A stretch of DNA of 64,000 bases from Begonia masoniana (Eukaryota; Streptophyta; Magnoliopsida; Cucurbitales; Begoniaceae). Numbering within the stretch: position 1 is the first letter of the stretch; every line of letters starts with the position of its first letter. Made by a program: the position numbers and the translations under genes. The stretch covers positions 25,761,432 through 25,825,431 of the forward strand of contig CM039509.1 in NCBI GenBank assembly GCA_022432975.1. The letters are read 5' to 3'. Under the pieces are notes generated by a model. The model ran no database searches and was not told the origin of the DNA. It was given only the letters and a program-made list of their open reading frames with translations. This document shows, in pieces, positions 1-8,950 of the stretch.

Positions 1-172
1 GGAAAGGCTGAATCTTGAAATCTGGAAGAGTGTTATAGTATATGGGATTTTGGATTACCTTACGCAGATATTGCAGCAAGAGCTTTGGAAATTGAGGCTG
101 CGGAACTGACTTGTGTTAAACCAAGAGAACCGGCTAGAGGGTTTTTTTTGGGAGATTCAGCCTCAACCCCGG
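1..172 (+). pseudogene. Gypsy-1 gag, 3' part of the capsid region (partial)
   Basis: Frame 1 reads through ARALEIEAAE and KPREPARGFF, nearly the same as the end of the Gypsy-2 gag, with one in-frame TGA near the start. It represents the C-terminal end of the gag capsid domain. The upstream gag and the 5' LTR lie outside the window. The reading is cut at 172 by insertion of Gypsy-2 and resumes at 11298, where the reading frame has also shifted. Confidence 0.8.
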
Positions 173-969
173 TGTAGCGACCCTAAAACTGTACCCTTAA
201 TTCCTGTATAAAATTTAACATTTTTCTTTTTATAACCTAAGTGAACTTAATAACGTTAATCGGAATTTAAATCGTTAAAATCGTTCAAAAAGTTGAAAAC
301 TGTTTTAAAATCATTTATAGAAATTTAATAAAACAATTTATAATATTTCCCGTAATCACGATCGATCGTGGTCGGCTTTTTCCTCTTTCCTTTCTCTTTT
401 GCACATACACCCTAAACCAATTCATAAAATTAAAACACTTCGTTATAAACATCATTCACTTCTCCCTTCCTTAATTACCAAATAAACGACTCGAAACATA
501 CCCTAGAACGTATTTGAAAAAGGGGTAAGGTTTCGTAAAAACGAACTGCATGGATCCATTTAAAAACTAAACAATCCATCCTGTTTAAAATAAAACTCCA
601 AGCAGTTCAGTATGTTTCAAATAAAAGACTTTCCAAAAGCAATTTATAAAATAAGTTTCAAAACGTCAATACATAATCCTATCAACTATCCAGATTCCAA
701 ACAGCCTAATATGTTCTATCTGTACAATTCATAGTGTCCCCAAAACATATACCTACGTCCCCACGGGTCAAAATCGCACCAACTGCGCCAACGCACTCCC
801 ACGGGCATCCTTCTTCAACCAACGTGATCATCTAATAGAGGAACGTCTTCCTCACCTGTTTCTGGTTCACCTACACCATAAGGACGCCTATGAGAATAAA
901 TCTCAGTAAGTTCTACGTAAATGACAATGCATGAACATGTATATGAAATTTTCATAAGTTCCTGTGCAT

Positions 970-1265
970 TCATTTCATTTATCATAACGTGCATTCATTT
1001 ATCATATCGTACATTCATTTCATTTATCATGTCATACATTCATTTATCACATCATGCATTCATTTATCATATAGTCATCTCATGTAAGTCGTCTCATATA
1101 AGTCGTCTCATGTCAGTCATCATAGTCATCTCATTTTAGTCGTCTCATTTCAGTCGTCATAGTCGTCTCATTTCAGTCGTCTCATTTCGTCTCATTTTAG
1201 TCATCTTAGTCGTCTCATTTCGTTTACATTTCACTTTACTTTCATTCATTTATCAGATAGTCATC
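970..1265. repeat. Short-repeat tract in Gypsy-2 LTR (left copy)
   Basis: The first part is a run of cattcatttatcat-type units and the second a run of agtcgtctcat-type units, imperfect and irregularly spaced. The same tract is at about 9745-10045 in the other LTR, so it was present at insertion. Confidence 0.85.
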
Positions 1266-2344
1266 TCATTTCAGTTCATCACATTTCTTTTTCTTTTATG
1301 AAATCTATGCATAAATTCATTTTCATGACGTTTATAAAACAGTGATGCATGACAATACAAGCATAACATAGACATACATCGTACATACCATCAAACAATA
1401 CAAGCATAACCTATAAAAGACCTAACCCTAAACTACCCAACCAAAGCGAATAAACACACATAACTCCAAATATCCTCGACAACGAAACACGACATATGGT
1501 GTAGGCCTATTGGCCACAGCAAGTCACGAGAACTTACCTGTCGTTTGTAGCTCGCTGGGTTTGGCACCTCACGTCACATATGGCTCGACCTATGACAAAC
1601 ATTCAAGCTTCATTAAAATCAAGCCTACATTCATCAATTACTCTCAAACTACTATTTCTAGCCTAATCCAATTAAAACCTAACTAAACGGACCACTAATT
1701 TGAGTTCGGTAAAAACCGACCCGAAACTTCGAACGCGCGTAACTTTCGCGTCGGTTATCGGAATCGAACGATTCTAGCGGCCACGTACTCCTCTAATAAC
1801 GTATTTTAACCTGCCAAAAGGAATTTCAAAACAAACGACCGTGGCTAGGTCGAAAAGGGCAAAACCTGAACTGCCCTTAACCCGGAAATTTCCCCCAACT
1901 CGATTTTTCATCATTTTCCATCCATTTCCTCACCAATCAATCACCCTCACACCCAATTATCCTAAACTAATAAAAATTCCAAGGCTACACACAAAACTCG
2001 AAATCCCCCAATTCGGGATTCACTAATTTTCGCTCAAATTGAGCACCTCACGGATCAACGGCCATCGCCGGCCTTAAGCTGGGCCATTCACCGTCGAGAA
2101 CGGCCAAAAGCGGCCGGTGACCGGAGCTCAATGCAGCTCGTCACCCTCGGCCATAAACCGAGCAAGAAACAAGGGAGAACTCACCGGTTTTTTATCGGGT
2201 CTGGCGCGGAAAAGCCGAACTGAGCTCTGGCTTCAGCTCGCCGGAGTTTGCTCGTCTGAACGGTGGCCGGAATCGCGTGGTCGCCGGAGGAACGTCGCTC
2301 GGCTCTCCCTGTCGTTCTCCGGTGCTCGGGCCAAAATGAAGAAG

Positions 2345-2372
2345 CAGAATGGCTTCGCGAGAAGCCATTCTG
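2345..2372. other. Perfect hairpin in Gypsy-2 LTR
   Basis: It has a 12-bp stem CAGAATGGCTTC / GAAGCCATTCTG with loop GCGA. In the element's sense (minus) it follows the AT-rich TATA-like block and lies about 145-172 nt from the LTR start, near the place a transcript would begin. The right LTR copy (11121-11148) has one mismatch. Confidence 0.8.
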
Positions 2373-2516
2373 TTTTTAATTAAAAATAAAATTTTTAATT
2401 AAATTTTATTTTATTTCATTATTTATTTTATTAATCTATTTATTTATTTTAACCAATTACTAAATCGCCCTCATGTAAAGGCTACGTACGTCATAGAAAT
2501 TTTTCCGGGTGTTACA

Positions 2517-2530
2517 TTCCATCCACCTTA
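2517..2530 (-). other. Polypurine tract of Gypsy-2
   Basis: The minus-strand sequence just upstream of the 3' LTR is purine-rich (AAGGTGGATGGAA) and directly abuts TGTAACACCC. This is the expected place for plus-strand DNA priming. Gypsy-1 has nearly the same tract at 43628-43640. Confidence 0.75.
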
Positions 2531-3255
2531 TTTAAAATTTTGTCCTCAAAATTTATTATAGCTTATAGTCCTCAATATCATTGTCTTGTGGCCTTATTCT
2601 TCAACTTATAGCCCCTCTGTCTTTTCCGCGTATCATTCCTCCATTTTCCCAAAATCTCAAATTCCTCGTTAAGAACCTTGATCCTATCTTTACTTGAGAT
2701 CCACATCAATGGTTCCATTCCATATTACTATAGCTAAATGATGCAGCATTAGCCTTTTGACCACATCTACTGTGTCCGCTTTAACTATCCCTATTTTTGC
2801 CTATGCATCGAACCTCACCCAATTTCCTAAGTCCCCAAATCAAACGATTTTAACGGCGCACTTGACGCTTAACAACTCGCACACATTTTTGGTTTATTAT
2901 TTAATCACCCAAACCTTAAACTTTATATATCATTCAACTGGCCTTAAGTTCTGGTCTCTCATAGCTATTCCCTTTTTGAGTTGACTATTGTCTAAAGCTT
3001 TCCACCGCTCTTGGTTGAAAACCAACATCTTCGGAAATTCACCTCCCCCAACCATAGTCAAAACGTACGTCTACTAAACTTCCCGCATTTTTCCTTCACG
3101 AGGATTCCTCCTAAATCTTTTCATCAATATCACCCCAAGTTACCCACTACTTTAGGCAACTTACCCTTCTCGATAATAATTTCAGGGCGGGTTTCACAAC
3201 TATCTCAAACTATATCCTCAAAATTCCTCAAAATCTTACTGAGTCCAACGGTTAT
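2531..3255 (-). other. Gypsy-2 internal non-coding region, PPT side
   Basis: No domain or long reading frame is visible on either strand. The first part (minus sense) resembles the sequence between the end of pol and the 3' LTR in Gypsy-1, including an AAATTTTGAGGA motif. The same block recurs at the equivalent place in Gypsy-4 (from 51528). It ends at the TSD gttat of sLTR-1 (3251-3255). Confidence 0.7.
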
Positions 3256-3416
3256 TGTAACACCCGACGTTTCGGCCAGGTGATTTTCTGACCATTTTCA
3301 TTGTCACCCTCTTATTTAACCTTTATGATTTAAAATTTAATGTTAAGATAAATTATTACAAGTTAAGTAAAACTAGGTTGGGTGGCAGTTTTGTAAATTA
3401 AAATCGATGGATTTAG

Positions 3417-3424
3417 TATAAATA
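3417..3424 (+). promoter_or_regulatory. TATA box of sLTR-1
   Basis: TATAAATA followed by GG, about 160 nt into the LTR and about 37 nt before the hairpin. It is a good match to the plant TATA consensus and the best core-promoter candidate of this LTR. Confidence 0.6.
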
Positions 3425-3460
3425 GGAAATGGAAACCTTAAATCTCATTTTATTGCCACT

Positions 3461-3517
3461 GTAGCCGACATTCCCTCTCGGCGATTTCTTCTCTTCCAAG
3501 TTCTTGCTCTCGGCTAC
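3461..3517 (+). other. Stem-loop downstream of the sLTR-1 TATA box
   Basis: GTAGCCGA at 3461-3468 pairs with TCGGCTAC at 3510-3517, giving an 8-bp perfect stem with a long pyrimidine-rich loop. It lies just past the expected transcription start, in the same relative place as the hairpins of the other gypsy LTRs here. Confidence 0.5.
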
Positions 3518-4233
3518 CAGAACTTTCCTCTGCCGACGACCGGTTCCGAGCTTGCTCTTCTCTGCAAATCCACACCCGAGGTATGAAATGGACAATGTAG
3601 TCATTCATTAGTAAATAGAGCTCTGTTTTCAGCTCGGCACTGAGTTCGGATATTTTTAGCAGTGGCCGAGTAGCTTTAGACTTTTTAAAATCTGAGAGTA
3701 GAAATGTCATCCCGAATCGATTCTGAGCATTTTAAGTAACCAACTCGGATTTAATCAATGGTAAAACCTGTCCACCTAGTTTCGGATTTCAGACTGCAGT
3801 GTGTCAACAGAGGAATCGGAATGACTTTAGCTATTAGATCCTAGGACGGTTTATGATTAGGACTATTAGGACTTTGTTTTAACTACTGTAATGTACATGT
3901 TTTAGGTGAAGAAGTTTAAAGGAAAGAAGCTCGGATTGCTAAGGAATCCAGGTAAGTGAATGTGTTAAGATTTCCGGCCACTAGGGCCCTACACCGCAAG
4001 GGTATTAGGAAATCACTGAAATGTTAACTTGTTGACTATGATTTGTTATTTCCACGACATGAAGAAGTTGTGTAAGTAAATGTAAAGTTACAGGATGTTC
4101 TACTTGTCCTTATGGTATGACTTTTCTCTGTGAACCTCATGTCTATGTATTATGCCCACGTTTATGATTAAGTAGAGAATATGAAAAGTAAATGTAACCA
4201 TAATTAAGTGCAGAACGGGGAAAAGACTATGCT

Positions 4234-4435
4234 ATGTATGACTCGCGAATTCTCCCACTGGTGGAGGCCGAGTAATGATATGTATGACTCGCGAAATCTC
4301 CCACTGGTGGAGGCCGAGTTAATGATATGTATGGCTCGCGAATTCTCCCACTGGGGAGGCCGAGTGATGTATCATGATTGCCGCGATAGGCAAATGATTA
4401 TGTACGACTGCCGCGATAGGCAAATGACTATGTAC
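4234..4435 (+). repeat. Short tandem units in sLTR-1
   Basis: Three units of about 50 bp contain the core CTCGCGAA and TCTCCCACTGG plus GGCCGAGT. They are followed by two units with GACTGCCGCGATAGGCAAA. No function is evident. They are distinct from the CATCGGCAGATG tract further on. Confidence 0.7.
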
Positions 4436-4939
4436 CCCAGTCTTCCTCCCTCGTTCCCTGCCTTAATACATGTTATGTAAAGGATAAAGATGAACATGAA
4501 TGAAGAATGGTTTATGAACTTATGTCCCTTTAAATTGTGTACTCATGTATATCTGTCAGCATGCATTCCTTACTAAGCATTAGGCTTATAGTTAAACCTT
4601 ATGGTGTAGGTGAAGAAGGTTCAGGTGAGGATGTTTTGTTCAAAGAGGATGCTTAAGGCTGGTTGCTGGAGGATGCTCAAGGTGACAGTGCGGGACTGGA
4701 GAGGCGATTTATGACCCCTGGTTAAGACTCTTATGTTACAGTATGTTAAAGAATATGGTAGTTTAAGTAGGATGAGATTATTTTAAACGTTGAGCTTTGA
4801 AACTGTCTAGTGGATCATTGAGTCAGGGAATGATTATATAGATTTATAAATGGTCAGTTGCTTAAGTCTTCCGCTATATGCATTTTGAATGAATTGTGTT
4901 TTCTTTCTGTTGGAAGGAGTCATTTGATGATTTAGAGTT

Positions 4940-6090
4940 CTCTACCGTAAGACGGAAGCTGGAAGAGGTAGTCTTCCGGCTGACGTCATCGGCAGATGCC
5001 GAGAGTTAATTGTTTGATGGTTTAGTCTTCCGGCTGACGTCATCGGCAGATGCCGAAGGGTAGATGTTTGTTGGTTTAGTCTTCCGGCTGACGTCATCCG
5101 CTGTATGAGTTTTAATGAATCTGATGTTTATTCTGTTGGTGTCCCGGTATTAAGTTTGAAGTTATGATGTTTGTGCTGCCGGTAGACGAAATGTATTTGT
5201 CTATCGGAAGGTGTGAGTGTTATTATGGAGTTTAGAAATCGGTAGATGAAGTTTGCTTGTCTACCGGAAGAAGAAGATGTTAGGTTAATGTTTAGTAGTC
5301 GGTGGATGAAAGTACTTGTCTATCGGCAGGAGATGTGTTATTTTGAAGTGTAGAAATCGACAGGAGGATTGTGATGGGAGTCGGGTAAGTCTGTCTTCCG
5401 GAGGACGTCATCGGAAGAGGAAAAGTATTTGTCTTCCGGCTGACGTCATCAGCAGACGATATGCCATCGGCAGATGTTGTGTGTTGCCATCGGCAGATGT
5501 AGTGCCACGTCATCGGCAGATGATGTGAGTTAATCTACCAGAAGATGTAGTGCCACGTCATCGGCAGATGATGTGAGTTAATCTACCAGAAGATGTAGTG
5601 CCACGTCATCGGCAGATGATGTGAGTTAATCTATCGGAAGATGTAGTATAAATGTCATCAGCAGATGTTGTGTGTTGCCATCGGCAGATGTAGTGCCACG
5701 TCATCGGCAGATGATGTGAGTTAATCTGTCGGAAGATGTAGTTGCCTTAAGCCATCGGCAGATGACGACAATGTCTGTTATCTGGCGATCGGTATGAGTA
5801 GTGAGTTAAGTTACCGGAAGATGTGATGCCACGTCATCGGCAGATATAGAGTATTTGCCATCGGCAGATGAGAGCATCGTCTATTGTTCTCTCATCGGCA
5901 GATGTAGGTGGCTTCCGTTGTATAATTGAACGGTGTTTTAATTGGTCACACGAGTTGCACGTGACTGTCGGCAGATGCAAATATGTGTGCCTGCCGATAG
6001 ATGTTTAATGAATCACGTGAGATGCACGTGCTGACCGGTAGAACAACTAGATGTTTGTCGTTTAGCGATCGGCAGGAGTGAAAGCTAAAC
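4940..6090 (+). repeat. CATCGGCAGATG repeat tract of sLTR-1
   Basis: About 1.1 kb is packed with CATCGGCAGATG (about twelve exact copies and many one-base variants). Copies are often preceded by TGACGTCA or CCACGTCA, giving ACGTCATCGGCAGATG. The tract ends with three CACGTG G-box cores at about 5955-6035. TGACG and CACGTG are known bZIP/bHLH recognition cores in plants; use here is inference. The spacing is irregular apart from a 48-bp tandem block. The same motif fills the Copia-1 LTRs. Confidence 0.85.
5504..5647 (+). repeat. Three tandem 48-bp units
   Basis: Units start at 5504, 5552 and 5600. Each begins GCCACGTCATCGGCAGATG and ends in an AGAAGATGTAGT-type segment (GGAAG in the last unit). 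A fourth, diverged copy starts near 5694. This is local amplification within the larger tract. Confidence 0.85.
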
Positions 6091-6237
6091 GCGGTTATTC
6101 AGCGAATTTAAGTTAAGATGAGATATGATATAAGTCTGAAAAAAAAAGTACACTACGATTACAGAGGTATAAAAGTACGGATAAGTTTAAAGGAAAGTCA
6201 TGACACGTGACGATCCTCCCCGGGTCGTTACAGTTAT

Positions 6238-7698
6238 TTTCTTAAGGCTCTCGTTCCTTTGTGAATAAGGTCCTATAAGTATCACCTTTCCTTCTAAGTC
6301 ACATTAGGGAGCCCTCTCGCTATGCCCTTAGCTGAAACTCTCTTACTTCCTACGTTATGCCCATTCGTCTAACTTAAATCTCTATTAGCTCCGAGTAGCG
6401 TCAAGTCCTTAAGTTCTACCATCGGTGTGCTCTAACTACCCCTCTTACCTTAAGTCATTTATGTACCTAGTGGTCTTGGCTCGTTAAATACAAGTCGAAC
6501 TCCTGAAAATTTCTAACTTAGCCTCACTTCTAAGTTCACATAAATGGCTTCCTGAGCAAACCCATATTCTCTTTATTCAACATATTGCGAATTTTACAAA
6601 TCGCACAACATTAGCCACTGAGCTAGGCTTCTAATCTTAACCCTTCTTTTAATCTAACAATCCCCTGCACTTACCTCTAATATCGTACGAGGATTTCTGC
6701 AAAGTTACACAATGGTCTATCCTCTTTCGTTCCTCCTAGTTGGGTTCTAGATATATTATCCAACTCTCATGAAATAATTCATCCCACAGTCTTCTTGTTT
6801 GAAAACTTGTTGTAGATTAGTTTACGTCCTTAATCCAAATTTCCTCAAGTTCTCATATCTTACTCTTCTATGTTCTAAAGGGAGTTAAAAACATCTCTTC
6901 GTTAAAGTTTATCCTCCTAGTTCCTCGAGCACAGATGTTTCTACTACCATCCCGGAGGTAAGCCTCAAACTGTGATCCTTAACTTGAACTGTACTAACTA
7001 TAGGCCCATAACAATTTCTTACTTTATCACTTTACAAGTGATAATCACTCTTGTCGATTCTCTATTTCTCCTAACGATACACCTGTCACAACTAAACTTC
7101 AAACATGACTTTTAAATTTAAGGTGCTAAGCTCTTCTTCGATTAACTAAAACATTTGGGTTTCTAAAACTGTCCTACCTTCGTCTACAACTCCGCGTTGG
7201 TCATTCACACTTTTAAAATTTTGGAGTAAGTGTCACTTCTCCTTCAAATATTATTTTTGTCTTAATATTTTCAATCCCACGCGGATCTAAATTATACGGG
7301 TTCTTACTGGGTTCTCTATTCACTTAGACGTACCATTGTACTTCGACAATCCAGGATATTCCTCGATAAGTTTTCACAACTAAGTTTTTAATTTCTCTCG
7401 GAAGCGTTATATTCTAAAACTCCGAGGGCTTATCAATTAGGGTCTAGTTCCTATCTACTCAAATCTCACATCTCATAAATTGTACCCCTCTAATGGTAAT
7501 TAAATTCTAAGTGCACATCTCCTCACGGTTAAGTCGGATTAACCCTATTAACGTATAACTCTCTTTCTACAAGGTCTATATCGTCTTATATCTAACCTAC
7601 TATTCTCTTACATCTCTATTTTCAAACCTACCTTTATCTATCGCACAATTATTACACTCAAATCCTCACTCTACACTACACCTCTATTCTCTTGTTTT
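6238..7698 (-). other. Gypsy-2 internal non-coding block replacing pol
   Basis: There is no reading frame of note on either strand. The + strand is pyrimidine-rich, so the sense strand is purine-rich. Long stretches align by eye with 52990-54355 in Gypsy-4, for example around AAGTCATTTATGTA at about 6453 and 53162, and CCTCTAATGGTAA at about 7486 and 54262. It lies exactly where protease, RT and integrase are in Gypsy-1. It may be an ancient decayed pol or captured filler; I cannot tell which. Confidence 0.7.
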
Positions 7699-8787
7699 TC
7701 ATTTCATTAACAATTGACATAAAACCATACCTGGAATAGCTGAAGGCCTGGCCTCATCCTCGACGTTACCCTGCTCAATAAAAGTGAACATCCTCGGGGC
7801 AACCCTCTTCGAATCGGTAACCGTCTTTGAACAATTATGGGCGTAGTGGCCTACCTCGCCACATCTAAAACATCGGTCCGTCCCCAATCTACACGTGCCA
7901 AAATAGGCCTTCTAGCACTTCGGACATACGGGCCTCTCAGTAGATCCCTGAATTTGCTTTCCTCTTCCCTGGTCACCCTTTTCGTTATAAGGCCTCTTAA
8001 CGCCCCTATGTTGCTGTTGTTGTTGCCCACTTAGTTGCCAAATCTCATTCTGAGGTCAAGGCAGGATCTCCCGAAAGAACCCACTTGCTGGCTCCCTCGG
8101 TTTGACGTAAGTTGGTTCAGCTGCCTCAATCTCTAGAGCTCTTGCCACAATTTCTGTATAGGGCACATTCCGCACCCCTGATATGACGACATTCTTTCGG
8201 ATTTCCTGGCCTAGCCCTTGCATAAACGGACGCACCTTATCCTCATTAACATTAACCTGGCGTGGTGTGAACCGGGATAGGGCCTCAAACCTCCTAACGT
8301 ATTCAGCAACTGAGCCAATCTGTCTCAATTGCATGAACTCCATCATTTTTGCCTCCCGTACCGTATGGCTAAAGTATTTGTCATAAAACAGCATTTTGAA
8401 TCGCTCCCAACCTATTATAGTCACATCAGTAGTAGTCTTGATGTAATCCCACCAAAATCGGGCATCCAGTGCTAAGTGGTAAGTTACCAATGCCACCTTC
8501 TGTCCATCTTCAATACTCGCGTAGGCTAGCATATCCTCCATGGTTCGAATCCACTCCTCGGCTGAAGAGGGGTCCGAAGACTGTCCGTCGAAAACCAGAG
8601 GTCGCAACGTCTGGAACCTCTCCATACTGCTATTGTTTGGAACGACTATATCTTGGGTTATCTGATTCACACAGTTCACTAGGCTCTCAATTTACTGCGC
8701 CTGCTTGTCCATATGCCGGGCCTGACGATTGAATAAATCCATCAGTCTATCCAGGGCATCGCCCCTGGCGTCTCTACCTCGGACCAT
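7699..8787 (-). pseudogene. Gypsy-2 gag (capsid and zinc knuckle), mutated
   Basis: The sense ATG at 8787 starts MVRGRDARGDALDRLMDLF and meets a TAA after about 31 codons. The capsid domain then reads openly from 8679 to 8056, with the block FDGQSSDPSSAEEWIRTMED and ending KPREPASGFF. A frameshift and stops follow before the zinc knuckle C-F-R-C-GEVG-H-YAHN-C (CX2CX4HX4C) in frame at 7699-7887. The frame closes just where Gypsy-1 enters its protease (before DTGA), so the loss of pol starts at the gag-protease boundary. Gag would form the particle that packages the RNA. This copy cannot make a full protein. Confidence 0.85.
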
Positions 8788-8931
8788 TTTATAATTCCTA
8801 TAAAGGTTAAAACAAATAATCCTAAGAAATTAAAATCACATAAAGCCTTTAAACGTACTTACAGTTGAGGAAGCATGTCCGTGTAGTGGCTTGCGCAGTT
8901 GAGCAGTCTACAGAACCGATTTTAAAACCCG

Positions 8932-8950
8932 GGAGCTCTGATACCATAAT
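8932..8950 (-). other. Primer-binding site of Gypsy-2 (tRNA-iMet)
   Basis: The minus strand reads TGGTATCAGAGCTCC a few nucleotides after the end of the 5' LTR (CGCTACA). This is the standard plant initiator-Met primer site and fixes the orientation as minus. Confidence 0.9.

Larger units (their letters stand above)
173..2516 (-). repeat. Gypsy-2 3' LTR (left copy)
   Basis: On the + strand it begins TGTAGCGACC and ends GGTGTTACA. It is colinear with 8951-11292 throughout. It holds a short-repeat tract at about 970-1265 and a perfect hairpin at 2345-2372 next to a very AT-rich stretch (2373-2460). The open frames inside it are chance ORFs with no recognisable domain. Confidence 0.93.
3256..6232 (+). 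mobile_element. sLTR-1: solo LTR of a gypsy element inside Gypsy-2
   Basis: It begins TGTAACACCCG and ends GTCGTTACA, flanked by the TSD gttat at 3251-3255 and 6233-6237. Nothing inside encodes retroelement proteins and no terminal repeat is seen. At 2977 bp it is therefore best read as a solo LTR left by LTR-LTR recombination. The ends match the Gypsy-1, Gypsy-2 and sLTR-2 LTRs. It carries a TATAAATA box, a hairpin and a dense repeat tract in its 3' third. It inserted after Gypsy-2. A short non-autonomous element is a less likely alternative. Confidence 0.85.

Noticed and set aside
921..1139. 72-codon frame repeated at 9697-9915
   Set aside because: Translation of the CATTCATTTATCAT and AGTCGTCTCAT repeats in the Gypsy-2 LTR.
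1420..1445. CCCTAAA-type sequences as telomere repeats
   Set aside because: Single copies only (also near 10202), no tandem array.
4940..6090. CRISPR-like look of the regularly recurring CATCGGCAGATG motif
   Set aside because: Spacing is irregular, units are imperfect, no cas genes exist, and the sequence is eukaryotic LTR DNA with TSDs.
3256..6232. sLTR-1 as a complete non-autonomous element
   Set aside because: No terminal repeats, PBS or PPT are found inside. Its ends and layout match complete LTRs of the related elements.
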